Below, piece by piece: positions 36,860 through 46,811 of a stretch of 64,000 bases of DNA. The first letter of the stretch is position 1. The number at the start of each line of letters is the position of its first letter. The position numbers were made by a program, and so were the translations under genes. The DNA comes from Cronobacter malonaticus LMG 23826 (GTDB lineage: Bacteria; Pseudomonadota; Gammaproteobacteria; Enterobacterales; Enterobacteriaceae): positions 1,612,001 through 1,676,000 of the forward strand of contig NZ_CP013940.1 of assembly GCF_001277215.2 (NCBI RefSeq). Reading direction: 5' to 3'. The notes under the pieces are model-generated. The model was not told the DNA's origin. It was given only the letters and a program-made list of their open reading frames with translations, and did no database searches.

Positions 36860-37518
36860 ACGAAACGGTTTATCGCCTGAAATCCCTGCTGCTGGGGTGG
36901 GGAAGCGTCGGCGTGGTCTACTTCACGACCGATCTGCTCCAGCGCGCCGGGCATAAGCTGCCGCCGTTGTGGTTCGATACGCTGCTGGATTTCACGCCCT
37001 CGGCCATCTGGCTCTATATGTCGTTTTTCCTGCTCGTTCCTGCGGGCTACTGGTTAACTCCGAGAGCAGAAGTGAAATGGCTGATGCGCGCCACGCAGCT
37101 GGCGGCGCTGTTTGCCGGCGTGATTTATCTGGCGTGGCCGACGACGATGGCCTATCCCGCCGTTAGCGGCGAGGGCATCAGCGCTGACGCGCTGCGTATC
37201 CTGCTGGCGGTGGATTCGCCGCAGAACTGTTTCCCGTCACTGCATATGGCGCTGACCCTGCTGATGGTCCGGGGCATCAGCAAGCGCGGGCAGTGGCGCT
37301 ATACGCTGGCCGCTGTGCTCTGGGGCGCGGCGATTAGCGTGTCGATTTTGCAGCTGCGACGCCATCTGTTTGTCGATTTGGTCGGCGGCGTCGCGCTGAC
37401 GCTGCTGGCAGGCATGCTGGCGCGAAGGATGCTGGCTCGTAAGGTGGCGCAAAGCGCCTTGCGATGGGAAGAGACGGAGAAGACAAAAAGAGAAGAGACC
37501 GCCACCGGCGAACGGTGA
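36856..37518 (+). CDS. PAP2-superfamily membrane phosphatase/phosphotransferase
   Basis: 220 residues, about six membrane helices. The PAP2 active-site motifs are partly degenerate but recognisable: NCFPSLHMA (H130) and RRHLFVDLVGG (H170, D174), the FPSLH form found in inositolphosphotransferase-like PAP2_3 proteins. Starts by ATGA overlap; a longer frame from 36763 lies inside the ligase gene. The charged tail is cytoplasmic. It suggests the product or a carrier is a membrane lipid. Confidence 0.8.
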   Translation: MNETVYRLKSLLLGWGSVGVVYFTTDLLQRAGHKLPPLWFDTLLDFTPSAIWLYMSFFLLVPAGYWLTPRAEVKWLMRATQLAALFAGVIYLAWPTTMAYPAVSGEGISADALRILLAVDSPQNCFPSLHMALTLLMVRGISKRGQWRYTLAAVLWGAAISVSILQLRRHLFVDLVGGVALTLLAGMLARRMLARKVAQSALRWEETEKTKREETATGER

Positions 37519-37527
37519 CGGCGGGCA

Positions 37528-37872
37528 TTACACCGCGGCGATAATTTTAATTTCCACTTTATAGCGCGGGTTCATCAGGCGGGCCTGCACGGTGCAGCGT
37601 ACCGGCGCGGAGCCTGCCACCACCCACTCATCCCACGCTTTATTCATCAGCGCGAAATCGTCGCCGTCGGCCAGAAAAATCGTGGCGTCAAGAATGCGGG
37701 ATTTGTCGCTGCCCTGCGCCGTTAACAGGGTGTCGATTTGCGCCAGCGTATTGGCAGTTTGTTCGTAAGCGTCGCCGTCGAGATTTTCCGGCACGCCGGT
37801 GTAGTAAATCGTCTGGTTGTGAATCACCGCGTCAGACCAACGATCTGCGGGATCGATACGTACGATTGTCAT
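37528..37872 (-). CDS. yoaB: YoaB, RidA-family protein
   Basis: 114 residues of the YjgF/RidA family: TIYYTGVPENL, and the C-terminal PVRCTVQARLMNPRYKVEI with the conserved Arg that binds imine/enamine intermediates. Probably removes reactive 2-aminoacrylate-type metabolites. Convergent with the five-gene operon, nine bases after its stop, and divergent from yoaA. Confidence 0.92.
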   Translation of the reverse strand: MTIVRIDPADRWSDAVIHNQTIYYTGVPENLDGDAYEQTANTLAQIDTLLTAQGSDKSRILDATIFLADGDDFALMNKAWDEWVVAGSAPVRCTVQARLMNPRYKVEIKIIAAV

Positions 37873-38002
37873 CGCTGTTTCCTTTTCCTGTTCTGTTTAG
37901 CAGGGTGCAAGCCTGCCATAAAGCGCGAGCGCCGTCATCTGTTCGGCTGGCGTAAGCGTGGCCGCCCTGACATAATCACTGGCAATTTAACCAGGGGGCA
38001 GT

Positions 38003-39913
38003 GTGACGGACGATTTTGCAGCAGATGGCCAGCTGGCCAACGCGATACCGGGCTTCAAACCGCGCGAGCCGCAGCGCCAGATGGCGCAGGCGGTCAGCGC
38101 CGCCATTGAGGCCGCGACGCCGCTGGTGGTCGAAGCGGGCACCGGGACCGGGAAAACTTACGCCTATCTGGCGCCCGCGCTGCGCGCCGGTAAGAAAGTG
38201 ATTATCTCCACCGGTTCGAAAGCGCTGCAGGATCAGCTCTACAGCCGCGATCTGCCGACCGTTGCCAAAGCGCTGGAGTACAAAGGCCGTCTGGCGCTCT
38301 TAAAAGGGCGATCGAACTATTTATGCCTTGAGCGCCTTGAGCAACAGGCGCTGGCGGGCGGCGACCTGCCGGTTCAAACCTTAAGCGACGTTATCCAGCT
38401 GCGCGGCTGGGCCAACGAAACCGTCGATGGGGATATCAGCACCTGTGGACGCGTGGCGGAAGACGCCCCCGTCTGGCCGCTTGTCACCAGCACCAACGAT
38501 AACTGCCTTGGCACCGACTGCCCGCTCTACAAAGACTGCTTTGTGGTCAAAGCGCGTAAAAAGGCGATGGAAGCCGATGTCGTCGTGGTGAACCATCACC
38601 TGTTTCTCGCCGATATGGTGGTCAAAGAGAGCGGCTTTGCGGAGCTTATCCCGGAGGCTGAGGTGATTATTTTCGACGAAGCCCATCAGCTTCCTGATAT
38701 CGCCAGCCAGTATTTCGGCCAGTCGCTCTCCAGCCGCCAGCTGCTTGACCTCGCGAGAGACATTATCATCGCCTATCGCACCGAGGTGAAGGATACCCAG
38801 CAGCTACAAAAATGCGCCGATCGCCTGGCGCAAAGCACCCAGGATTTCAGGCTGCAACTGGGCGACCCCGGCTTTCGCGGCAATCTGCGCGAACTGCTGG
38901 CGGATGCCTCCATCAGCCGCGCGTTGCTGCTGCTTGATGACGCGCTGGAGCTTTGCTACGACGTGGCGAAGCTGTCGCTTGGCCGCTCGGCGCTGCTGGA
39001 CGCCGCCTTTGAGCGCGCCACGCTCTACCGCGCGCGCCTCAAACGCTTAAAAGAGATCAATCAGCCGGGCTACAGCTACTGGTATGAGTGCAACTCGCGC
39101 CACTTTACGCTGGCCCTCACGCCGCTGACCGTCGCGGATAAATTTCAGGACGTGATCGCCGAAAAGGGCGGCAGCTGGATTTTCACCTCTGCCACGCTCT
39201 CGGTGAATGACGACCTGCATCACTTCACGGAGCGGCTCGGCATTCACGAGGCAAAAACTCTCCTGCTGCCCAGTCCGTTCGATTATGCGCGCCAGGCGCT
39301 GCTCTGCGTGCCGCGCGGCCTGCCGCAGACTAACCAGCCGCAGGCCGGAAAAGCGCTGGCGCGAATGTTACAACCGCTGATTGAGGCCAACCAGGGGCGC
39401 TGCTTTATGCTCTGCACGTCGCACGCGATGATGCGTGACCTGGCCGAGCAATTCCGCGCCACCATGACGCTGCCGGTGCTTTTGCAGGGCGAAACCAGCA
39501 AAAGCCAGCTGCTGGAGCAGTTTATTAGCGCGGGCAACGCGCTGCTGGTGGCGACAAGCAGCTTCTGGGAAGGCGTAGACGTGCGTGGCGACGCGCTGTC
39601 GCTGGTGATTATCGACAAACTGCCGTTCACCTCGCCGGACGATCCGCTGTTGAAAGCGCGGATGGAAGATTGTCGCCTGCGCGGCGGCGATCCGTTTGAT
39701 GAAGTCCAGTTGCCGGAGGCGGTCATCACGCTCAAGCAGGGCGTCGGGCGGCTTATCCGCGACGTCGACGACCGCGGCGTGCTGGTGATTTGCGACAATC
39801 GCCTTGTAATGCGCCCCTACGGCGCGGTCTTTCTGAAAAGCCTGCCGCCGACGCCGCGCACCCGCGATATCGGCGAGGCGGCGCGCTTTCTCACCGACGC
39901 GGCGCGGCAGTAA
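38003..39913 (+). CDS. yoaA: XPD/DinG-family DNA helicase YoaA
   Basis: 636 residues, the E. coli length. Walker A GTGTGKTYAYL, DEAH box IIFDEAHQLPD, the Fe-S cluster cysteines (one in STCGRVAE, three in NCLGTDCPLYKDC) and the C-terminal motif VI GVGRLIRD. YoaA works with the Pol III chi subunit HolC to repair replication gaps. The start is GTG preceded by GGGGGCA. Confidence 0.95.
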   Translation: MTDDFAADGQLANAIPGFKPREPQRQMAQAVSAAIEAATPLVVEAGTGTGKTYAYLAPALRAGKKVIISTGSKALQDQLYSRDLPTVAKALEYKGRLALLKGRSNYLCLERLEQQALAGGDLPVQTLSDVIQLRGWANETVDGDISTCGRVAEDAPVWPLVTSTNDNCLGTDCPLYKDCFVVKARKKAMEADVVVVNHHLFLADMVVKESGFAELIPEAEVIIFDEAHQLPDIASQYFGQSLSSRQLLDLARDIIIAYRTEVKDTQQLQKCADRLAQSTQDFRLQLGDPGFRGNLRELLADASISRALLLLDDALELCYDVAKLSLGRSALLDAAFERATLYRARLKRLKEINQPGYSYWYECNSRHFTLALTPLTVADKFQDVIAEKGGSWIFTSATLSVNDDLHHFTERLGIHEAKTLLLPSPFDYARQALLCVPRGLPQTNQPQAGKALARMLQPLIEANQGRCFMLCTSHAMMRDLAEQFRATMTLPVLLQGETSKSQLLEQFISAGNALLVATSSFWEGVDVRGDALSLVIIDKLPFTSPDDPLLKARMEDCRLRGGDPFDEVQLPEAVITLKQGVGRLIRDVDDRGVLVICDNRLVMRPYGAVFLKSLPPTPRTRDIGEAARFLTDAARQ

Positions 39914-39982
39914 TTTATGCCAGACTGTGATAAGATGCGCCCCTTTTTGAACCACCACGACGCGTAAGAGTGTTATTGATCC

Positions 39983-40678
39983 ATGCGAATTCTGGCTATT
40001 GATACCGCCACCGAGGCCTGTTCCGTCGCCTTGTGGGACAACGGTAAAACGTCCGCCCTTTTTGAACTCTGCCCGCGCGAGCACACCCAGCGTATTCTGC
40101 CGATGGTCAGTGAGATCCTCACCGAAAGCGGCGTTGCGCTGTCGGCGATGGACGCGCTAGCCTTTGGCCGCGGGCCGGGAAGCTTTACCGGCGTGCGAAT
40201 CGGCATCGGCATCGCGCAGGGGCTGGCGCTCGGCGCAGAACTGCCGATGGTCGGCGTATCGACGCTGATGACCATGGCGCAGGGCGCATGGCGCGTCAGC
40301 GGCGCGACCCGCGTGCTGGCGGCTATCGACGCGCGCATGGGCGAAGTCTACTGGGCCGAGTACCAGTGCGATGAGCAGGGCGTCTGGCACGGCGAAGAGA
40401 CCGAAGCGGTGCTCAAACCTGAAGCCGTCACGGAGCGCCTGAAAGCGCTTGACGGCGAGTGGGCGACGGTCGGCACCGGCTGGCAGGCGTGGCCGGATAT
40501 GGCGAACGGCAGCGGGCTTACGCTCACCGACGGGCAGATAACGCTCCCGGCAGCGGAAGATATGTTGCCGCTGGCGTGCCGGTTGTTCGAACAACAGCGC
40601 GTTGTTGCGGTCGAACATGCAGAACCGGTCTATCTGCGCAACGAAGTGGCGTGGAAAAAACTGCCAGGCCGGGAATAA
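39983..40678 (+). CDS. tsaB: tRNA threonylcarbamoyladenosine biosynthesis protein TsaB
   Basis: 231 residues, ASKHA fold, starting [20 protein letters not shown]. It forms the TsaBDE complex that makes t6A37 in ANN-decoding tRNAs; TsaB is the TsaD partner and lacks the metal histidines. Essential in E. coli. Confidence 0.96.
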   Translation: MRILAIDTATEACSVALWDNGKTSALFELCPREHTQRILPMVSEILTESGVALSAMDALAFGRGPGSFTGVRIGIGIAQGLALGAELPMVGVSTLMTMAQGAWRVSGATRVLAAIDARMGEVYWAEYQCDEQGVWHGEETEAVLKPEAVTERLKALDGEWATVGTGWQAWPDMANGSGLTLTDGQITLPAAEDMLPLACRLFEQQRVVAVEHAEPVYLRNEVAWKKLPGRE

Positions 40679-40718
40679 CATCCCGACGCAAACCGCGGGC
40701 GGGTTTAAGGAGTCGCTT

Positions 40719-41303
40719 ATGGTGGTTCAACAATCAATGATGCGCAGTGGGCTTCTGGCGCTGGGCGTTTTGCTCGTCAGTGGGTGTGTCAGCGTTCCCG
40801 ACGCGATTAAAGGCACCAGCCCGACGCCGCAGCAGGATCTGGTGCGCGTGATGAACGCGCCGGAGCTTTATATCGGCCAGGAGGCGCGCTTCGGCGGGCG
40901 AGTGGTGAATGTCGATAACGAGAAGGGCAAAACCCGCCTGGAGATAGCCACGCTGCCGCTCGACAGCGCGGCGCGGCCGCTGCTTGGCCAGCCCTCACGC
41001 GGACGCATCTTTGCCGACGTTGGCGGCTTTCTCGACCCGGTGGACTTCCGTAATCAGCTCGTTACGGTGGTCGGCCCCATTACCGGTACAGCGGAAGGAA
41101 AAATCGGCGCGAGCCCGTATAAATTCATGGTAATGCAGGTGAACGGCTTTAAGCGCTGGCGCGTGACGCAGCAGGTGGTCATGCCGCCGCAGCCCATCGA
41201 TCCGTGGATGTGGGGGCCGCGTCCCGGCTGGGGTTATGGCTATGGCCCGTGGGGCTGGTATAATCCCGGCCCGGCTCAGGTTCAGACCGTAGTAACTGAG
41301 TAA
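40719..41303 (+). CDS. yeaY: Slp-family outer-membrane lipoprotein YeaY
   Basis: 194 residues. Signal peptide with lipobox LVSGC, then the Slp domain ([20 protein letters not shown]) and a Gly/Trp/Tyr-rich tail. The start ATG at 40719 follows AAGGAG; a longer frame from 40602 lies inside tsaB. E. coli yeaY is sigma-E dependent. Confidence 0.93.
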   Translation: MVVQQSMMRSGLLALGVLLVSGCVSVPDAIKGTSPTPQQDLVRVMNAPELYIGQEARFGGRVVNVDNEKGKTRLEIATLPLDSAARPLLGQPSRGRIFADVGGFLDPVDFRNQLVTVVGPITGTAEGKIGASPYKFMVMQVNGFKRWRVTQQVVMPPQPIDPWMWGPRPGWGYGYGPWGWYNPGPAQVQTVVTE

Positions 41304-41322
41304 TTCGTTGATTTAACGAGTA

Positions 41323-41353
41323 AAATAAACAGCGGCTGGTCCGCTGTTTATTT
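41323..41353 (+). terminator. Terminator after yeaY
   Basis: 13-bp stem AAATAAACAGCGG / CCGCTGTTTATTT with loop CTGGT, followed by a T-rich tail. Confidence 0.88.
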
Positions 41354-41418
41354 GTTTTATCGGTATAACAAAAATAATTAGTGACGCGCTTCGCAACCTT
41401 AAATCAGGTGAATTAATA

Positions 41419-41435
41419 AACTGGTACAATGAGTT
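41419..41435 (+). promoter_or_regulatory. FadR-like operator upstream of fadD
   Basis: AACTGGTACAATGAGTT resembles the FadR site (ANCTGGTCNGACCNGTT) and the known E. coli fadD operator in position. FadR represses fadD until long-chain acyl-CoA releases it. Confidence 0.5.
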
Positions 41436-41508
41436 AATATTATGTTAACGCCGTGTTTATTGTTTTGGGGTTGTGATGACGACGAATAATACATTCAGAG
41501 GTGACGCA

Positions 41509-43194
41509 TTGAAGAAGGTTTGGCTTAACCGTTATCCGGCGGATGTTCCGGCGGAAATAAACCCGGACCGTTATCACTCCCTGGTGGATATGTTTGAGCA
41601 ATCCTGCACACGCTACGCCGACCAGCCTGCCTTTACCAACATGGGCGAGGAGATGACCTTCCGCAAGCTGGAAGAGCGCAGCCGCGCCTTTGCTGCCTGG
41701 CTGCAACAGGGCCTCGGCCTGCAAAAAGGCGATCGCGTCGCGCTGATGATGCCGAACCTTCTGCAATATCCGGTGGCGCTGTTTGGCATTCTGCGCGCCG
41801 GAATGATCGTTGTGAACGTCAACCCGCTCTACACGCCGCGTGAGCTGGAACACCAGCTTAACGACAGCGGTGCCAGCGCCATCGTCATCGTTTCTAACTT
41901 TGCGCACACCCTCGAAAAAGTCGTCGAAAAGACCCAGGTGAAGCACGTCATTCTGACGCGCATGGGCGATCAGCTCTCCACCGCCAAAGGTACGCTGGTG
42001 AACTTTGTGGTGAAGTATGTAAAACGCCTGGTGCCGAAATATCACTTGCCGGACGCCATTTCGTTTCGCAGCGCGCTGCATAACGGCTACCGGATGCAGT
42101 ACATCAAGCCGGAAGTGACACCAGACGATCTCGCTTTCCTGCAATACACCGGCGGCACTACGGGTGTGGCGAAAGGCGCGATGCTGACGCACCGCAATAT
42201 GCTCGCCAATCTCGAACAAGTGCTTGGCACATATGGGCCGCTGCTGCATCGCGGGAAAGAGCTGGTCATCACCGCGCTGCCGCTGTACCACATTTTCGCG
42301 CTGACCATGAACTGCCTGCTGTTTATCGAACTCGGCGGCCAGAACGTGCTGATAACCAACCCGCGCGATATCCCGGGGCTGGTGAAAGAGCTTGGCAAAT
42401 ACCCGTTTACCGCGATGACCGGCGTGAATACGCTGTTTAACGCGCTGCTGAATAACAAAGAGTTCCACAAGCTCGATTTCTCCTCGCTGCACCTCTCGGC
42501 GGGCGGCGGGATGCCGGTGCATCAGGCGGTCGCGGAGCGCTGGGAAAAACTCACCGGCCAGTTCCTGCTGGAAGGCTACGGGCTTACCGAATGCTCGCCG
42601 CTGGTGAGCGTTAACCCGCACGATATCGACTACCACAGCGGCAGCATTGGCCTGCCGGTGCCATCCACCGAAGTCAAACTGATTGACGACGAAGGCAACG
42701 AAGTGGCACCCGGTGAGCCTGGCGAGCTGTGCATTAAAGGCCCGCAGGTGATGCTGGGCTACTGGCAGCGCCCGGACGCCACCGATGAGATCCTTCAAGA
42801 CGGCTGGCTGCGCACCGGCGATATCGCGGTGATGGACGAAGAGGGTTTCCTGCGTATCGTCGATCGCAAGAAAGATATGATTCTGGTCTCCGGTTTTAAC
42901 GTCTACCCGAATGAAATCGAAGATGTGGTAATGCAGCACAGCGGCGTGCAGGAAGTCGCGGCGGTGGGCATTCCGTCGGAAGCGAGCGGAGAGCTGGTGA
43001 AAATCTTCGTGGTGAAGAAAGAGGCGTCGCTTACGGAAGAAGCGCTGATTACCTTCTGTCGCCGTCACCTGACGGGTTATAAGGTGCCGAAACAGGTGGA
43101 ATTTCGCACCGAGCTGCCAAAATCCAACGTCGGGAAAATTTTACGACGAGAACTACGTGACGAAGCGCGCCGGGCGGGCGACAATACCGCCTGA
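41509..43194 (+). CDS. fadD: Long-chain fatty acid-CoA ligase
   Basis: 561 residues from a TTG start (reads [14 protein letters not shown]), the start used in E. coli, with AGAGGTG upstream; an ATG at 41473 would add 12 unconserved residues. AMP-binding motif [12 protein letters not shown] and the C-terminal [20 protein letters not shown] are present. It activates exogenous long-chain fatty acids for beta-oxidation. Confidence 0.96.
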   Translation: MKKVWLNRYPADVPAEINPDRYHSLVDMFEQSCTRYADQPAFTNMGEEMTFRKLEERSRAFAAWLQQGLGLQKGDRVALMMPNLLQYPVALFGILRAGMIVVNVNPLYTPRELEHQLNDSGASAIVIVSNFAHTLEKVVEKTQVKHVILTRMGDQLSTAKGTLVNFVVKYVKRLVPKYHLPDAISFRSALHNGYRMQYIKPEVTPDDLAFLQYTGGTTGVAKGAMLTHRNMLANLEQVLGTYGPLLHRGKELVITALPLYHIFALTMNCLLFIELGGQNVLITNPRDIPGLVKELGKYPFTAMTGVNTLFNALLNNKEFHKLDFSSLHLSAGGGMPVHQAVAERWEKLTGQFLLEGYGLTECSPLVSVNPHDIDYHSGSIGLPVPSTEVKLIDDEGNEVAPGEPGELCIKGPQVMLGYWQRPDATDEILQDGWLRTGDIAVMDEEGFLRIVDRKKDMILVSGFNVYPNEIEDVVMQHSGVQEVAAVGIPSEASGELVKIFVVKKEASLTEEALITFCRRHLTGYKVPKQVEFRTELPKSNVGKILRRELRDEARRAGDNTA

Positions 43195-43214
43195 GCTGCA
43201 ATCACGTCGCCCTG

Positions 43215-43238
43215 ACGCCGGTTCTACCGGCGTTTTTT
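43215..43238 (+). terminator. Hairpin plus U-tract between fadD and rnd
   Basis: ACGCCGG-TTCTA-CCGGCGT followed by six T, ending 26 bases before the rnd start codon. It would terminate fadD; in E. coli a comparable stem-loop and U-run in the rnd leader is reported to be needed for rnd translation. Confidence 0.75.
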
Positions 43239-43264
43239 ATGGGCGCAGACAAAGAGAGAGCGAT

Positions 43265-44386
43265 TTGAATTACCAGATGATTACCACCAATGACGCGCTG
43301 GCGACGCTGTGCGAAACCGCACGCACGCAGCGCGCTCTGGCGCTGGACACCGAATTTGTCCGTACCCGTACTTACTACCCGCAGCTGGGGCTCATCCAGC
43401 TGTATGACGGCGAAAACGTCGCGCTTATCGATCCGCTGACCATCACCGACTGGGCGCCGTTTCAGGCGCTGTTGCAGGATCAAAACGTCACCAAGTTTCT
43501 CCACGCGGGCAGCGAAGATCTGGAAGTGTTCCAGAACGCGTTCGGCATGATGCCCGATCCGTTTATCGACACTCAGGTGCTGGCCTCGTTTGTCGGCCAT
43601 CCGCTCTCCTGCGGTTTCGCGACGCTGGTAGAGCATCACACCGGCGTGGTGCTGGATAAAAGCGAGTCGCGCACCGACTGGCTGGCGCGTCCGCTAACCG
43701 AGCGCCAGTGCGATTACGCGGCGGCGGATGTCTGGTATCTGCTGCCTATAGCCCACAAACTGATGGAACAGGTGCGTGAAGCCGGCTGGCTGACCGCCGC
43801 CATTAACGAATGCCGCCTGATGACCCAGCGCCGCGGCGAGGTGCTCGATCCTGACGAGGCGTGGCGTGAAATCACTAACGCCTGGCAGTTGCGCCCACGT
43901 CAGCTCGCGTGCCTGAAGCTGCTGGCCGGCTGGCGTCTGCGTAAAGCGCGCGAGCGCGATATGGCGGTAAATTTCGTGGTGCGCGAAGAAAACCTCTGGA
44001 AGGTGGCGCGCCATATGCCTGGCTCGCTTGGTGAGCTTGACGGCATGGGGCTTTCCGGCAGCGAAATCCGCTTCCACGGCAAGACGCTGCTGGCGCTGGT
44101 CGCCGAGGCGCAGGCGCTGCCGGAAGACGCGCTGCCGGAGCCGCTCTCGAATCTGGTCGATATGCCGGGCTATCGCAAGGTGTTCAAAGAGATCAAAGCG
44201 CTGGTGCAGGAGACGAGCGAGGCGCACAAGATCAGCGCCGAGCTGATGGCGTCGCGCCGCCAGATTAACCAGTTGCTGAACTGGCACTGGAAGCTGAAAC
44301 CGCAGAATCAGCTACCGGAATTAATCAGCGGCTGGCGCGGCGAGTTATTAGGCGATGCGTTAAAAAAGCTACTGCAACATTATTAA
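43265..44386 (+). CDS. rnd: Ribonuclease D
   Basis: 373 residues from a TTG start (reads LNYQMITTNDALATLC), matching the UUG start of E. coli rnd. DEDDy exonuclease motifs: LDTEFVRTRTY, SEDLEVF, and YAAADVWYL; two HRDC domains follow. It trims tRNA 3' ends. GAGAGAG serves as ribosome binding site. Confidence 0.95.
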   Translation: MNYQMITTNDALATLCETARTQRALALDTEFVRTRTYYPQLGLIQLYDGENVALIDPLTITDWAPFQALLQDQNVTKFLHAGSEDLEVFQNAFGMMPDPFIDTQVLASFVGHPLSCGFATLVEHHTGVVLDKSESRTDWLARPLTERQCDYAAADVWYLLPIAHKLMEQVREAGWLTAAINECRLMTQRRGEVLDPDEAWREITNAWQLRPRQLACLKLLAGWRLRKARERDMAVNFVVREENLWKVARHMPGSLGELDGMGLSGSEIRFHGKTLLALVAEAQALPEDALPEPLSNLVDMPGYRKVFKEIKALVQETSEAHKISAELMASRRQINQLLNWHWKLKPQNQLPELISGWRGELLGDALKKLLQHY

Positions 44387-44452
44387 TGGCGTGACCTGTA
44401 ATTATTTACAGGAAAAGTTAATTTCACTGAGAATATATACAGTGAAGCGGCT

Positions 44453-44486
44453 AAAAAAATACCCCGGCATGCCGGGGTATTTTTTA
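44453..44486. terminator. Bidirectional terminator between rnd and minE
   Basis: Perfect palindrome ATACCCCGGCATGCCGGGGTAT flanked by A- and T-runs; serves both convergent genes. Confidence 0.9.
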
Positions 44487-44489
44487 TCG

Positions 44490-44756
44490 TTATTTCGTCT
44501 CTTCCGCTTCCGGTAAAGTGACGTTAAGTTCGAGAATCGAAATATCGTCGCCTTTTTGTTCCAGCTGAACGGTGACCATTTCCGGATCAATCTGAACGTA
44601 TTTGCAAATCACTTCCAGAATATCCCGCTTCAGCTGCGGTAAATAATGCGGTTCAGCATCGCTACGACGACGCTCAGCAACAATAATTTGTAAGCGCTCT
44701 TTGGCGATACTGGCGGTGTTCTTTTTTCTGGAGAGAAAAAAGTCGAGTAATGCCAT
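44490..44756 (-). CDS. minE: Cell division topological specificity factor MinE
   Basis: 88 residues: N-terminal membrane-targeting/MinD-binding part ([20 protein letters not shown]), then the dimerisation domain. It drives pole-to-pole oscillation by stimulating MinD ATPase. Three bases downstream of minD. Confidence 0.98.
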   Translation of the reverse strand: MALLDFFLSRKKNTASIAKERLQIIVAERRRSDAEPHYLPQLKRDILEVICKYVQIDPEMVTVQLEQKGDDISILELNVTLPEAEETK

Positions 44757-44759
44757 AAC

Positions 44760-45572
44760 TTATCCTCCGAACAGGCGTTTGAGGAAACCTTTCTTCTCTT
44801 CTTCAATGAAGCGGAAAGGACGTTCTTCTCCCATCAGGCGATCAACGGTATCGGCGTAGGCTTTGCCTGCATCGGATGTGGCGTCAAGAATGACCGGCTC
44901 GCCCTGGTTAGAGGCGCGAAGCACAGACTGGTCTTCCGGGATGACGCCCACCAGAGGAATACGCAGGATCTCCAGCACATCTTCCATGCTGAGCATGTCG
45001 CCTTTGCTGACGCGGCCCGGGTTGTAGCGGGTCAGCAGCAGATGCTCTTTAATCGGCTCTTCGCCATTCTCGGCGCGGCGCGATTTGGAAGCCAGGATGC
45101 CCAGGATACGGTCGGAGTCGCGCACGGAGGAGACTTCCGGGTTAGTGGTAATGATGGCTTCATCAGCAAAATAGAGCGCCATCAGCGCACCGGTTTCGAT
45201 ACCGGCAGGGGAGTCGCAGACAATAAAGTCGAACTCCATCTTTTTCAGCTCATCCAGCACCTTTTCCACGCCTTCGCGGGTCAGCGCGTCTTTGTCGCGG
45301 GTCTGCGACGCAGGCAGGATATAGAGGCTTTCGGTGCGTTTATCGCGGATAAGCGCCTGATTCAGCGTGGCATCGCCCTGAATCACGTTCACAAAATCGT
45401 AGACGACACGGCGTTCACAACCCATGATGAGATCAAGGTTACGCAGGCCGATATCGAAATCGATAACTACGGTCTTCTTTCCCTTCTGGGCCAGACCCGT
45501 AGCGATGGCCGCGCTGGAGGTGGTTTTGCCAACGCCCCCTTTACCTGATGTAACTACAATAATGCGTGCCAT
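44760..45572 (-). CDS. minD: Septum site-determining ATPase MinD
   Basis: 270 residues; deviant Walker A GKGGVGKTT and C-terminal amphipathic membrane-targeting helix (EEEKKGFLKRLFGG). Recruits MinC to the membrane near the poles. Confidence 0.98.
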   Translation of the reverse strand: MARIIVVTSGKGGVGKTTSSAAIATGLAQKGKKTVVIDFDIGLRNLDLIMGCERRVVYDFVNVIQGDATLNQALIRDKRTESLYILPASQTRDKDALTREGVEKVLDELKKMEFDFIVCDSPAGIETGALMALYFADEAIITTNPEVSSVRDSDRILGILASKSRRAENGEEPIKEHLLLTRYNPGRVSKGDMLSMEDVLEILRIPLVGVIPEDQSVLRASNQGEPVILDATSDAGKAYADTVDRLMGEERPFRFIEEEKKGFLKRLFGG

Positions 45573-45596
45573 AAAGGAATTCCTTGTTAAAAGGGC

Positions 45597-46295
45597 TTAA
45601 TTTAATGGTTGAACCGTCAGCGCGCCGTCGGCCAGTCGCAGGCGTGCCGCTTTGTTGTAAAACTCGGCCGGGATTTGATCGCTCAGCCAGTAAACCCCGG
45701 CGATGGAAACCAGCTCCGCCGCGAGATTCGTTGAAAATATTTGTGCTTCTTTATCGCCGCTGGCGCCTGCGAGGGCGCGCCCGCGCATGGTGCCGTAGAC
45801 GTGAATATTGCCGTCGGCGATAAGCTCCGCGCCCGCGCTAACGTGGCTTGTGACCACCAGATCGGCGCCCGGCGCGTAGATCCGCTGGCCGGAACGCACC
45901 GGCAGATCGATTAACCGGGTGCGTAGCGCAGCCGTGGGGGCTGGCGGAACTGGCGCTTCAGCAGGCTTTGCAGCGCGTGGTGCGCTGGCCTTTCCTTCGG
46001 TGAGCAGCGCCAGGCCCGCACGCGAAATTTCCGCTTTCAGCGCGTCATCCTGACAGCCGCTGATGCCGACCAGATGCAGCCCGCTGTCGATAAATGTCTG
46101 ATGCAGTTGCTGCCAGTTTATCGACCCATCAAGCCCCGCAACATTCACCACCACCGGCGCATTTTTGAGAAAGGCCGGCGCCTGAGCAATTTTTTCTTCA
46201 AGCGCCTTGCGAATAACCTCAGGGTGAGCATCATGCAAATGAACCACTGATAAAGTGAAACTACTGCCTTTTAGCTCGATGGGCGTGTTTGACAT
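45597..46295 (-). CDS. minC: Septum site-determining protein MinC
   Basis: 232 residues from [13 protein letters not shown]; an ATG 15 bases upstream is not conserved. N-terminal FtsZ-inhibiting domain, Ala/Pro-rich linker (about 108-128) and C-terminal beta-helix that binds MinD. First gene of minCDE. Confidence 0.97.
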   Translation of the reverse strand: MSNTPIELKGSSFTLSVVHLHDAHPEVIRKALEEKIAQAPAFLKNAPVVVNVAGLDGSINWQQLHQTFIDSGLHLVGISGCQDDALKAEISRAGLALLTEGKASAPRAAKPAEAPVPPAPTAALRTRLIDLPVRSGQRIYAPGADLVVTSHVSAGAELIADGNIHVYGTMRGRALAGASGDKEAQIFSTNLAAELVSIAGVYWLSDQIPAEFYNKAARLRLADGALTVQPLN

Positions 46296-46420
46296 CCTGG
46301 CCTTACTCAATTCAGTTTAAATCCCCACCGCAGTGGGATGATATTCCGAAGCACATCAGGCATGTTATAGTCACCCTTATATTCAGGCAAGTAACCATCT
46401 GGCTAAATTAGAGTAAAAAC

Positions 46421-46696
46421 ATGTTTTGTGTGATCTATCGAAGCGCGCGTCGCGAACAAACTTATCTTTATGTTGAAAAAAAAGACGATTTTTCGCGAGT
46501 GCCGGAAGAATTGCTGGCCAGTTTCGGGCAGCCAATTATGACCATGATGCTTCCGCTGGATGGTCGTAAAAAATTAGCCAACGCCGATCTCGAAAAAGTG
46601 AAACAGGCGCTAAAAGATCAGGGCTATTATTTACAGATCCCGCCGCCGCCGGAAAATTTGCTTAAACAGCATCTCGAATCGCTCGGTAAAAAATAG
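46421..46696 (+). CDS. ycgL: YcgL domain protein
   Basis: 91 residues: [20 protein letters not shown]..., with the [17 protein letters not shown] motif. The E. coli annotation begins 12 residues further upstream, but here the frame is not extended by a usable start. Unknown function. Divergent from minC. Confidence 0.92.
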   Translation: MFCVIYRSARREQTYLYVEKKDDFSRVPEELLASFGQPIMTMMLPLDGRKKLANADLEKVKQALKDQGYYLQIPPPPENLLKQHLESLGKK

Positions 46697-46702
46697 TCTG
46701 AC

Positions 46703-46729
46703 GCGCCGTTTTATACGGCGCTTTTTTTT
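46703..46729 (+). terminator. Terminator after ycgL
   Basis: GCGCCGT-TTTAT-ACGGCGC followed by eight T. Confidence 0.9.
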
Positions 46730-46811
46730 GCCCCGACGTCCGCGGTTTGACTTTTGGCGTGACCAGGACGAATAGTTACGTACTGTCTTACCACGAATAC
46801 AGAGGGAAGCT

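Noticed and set aside
41440..43068. 542-codon open frame antisense to fadD
   Set aside because: It is a GC-bias shadow: fadD on the other strand is fully conserved, and the antisense product is His/Arg/Val-rich low-information sequence with no domain.
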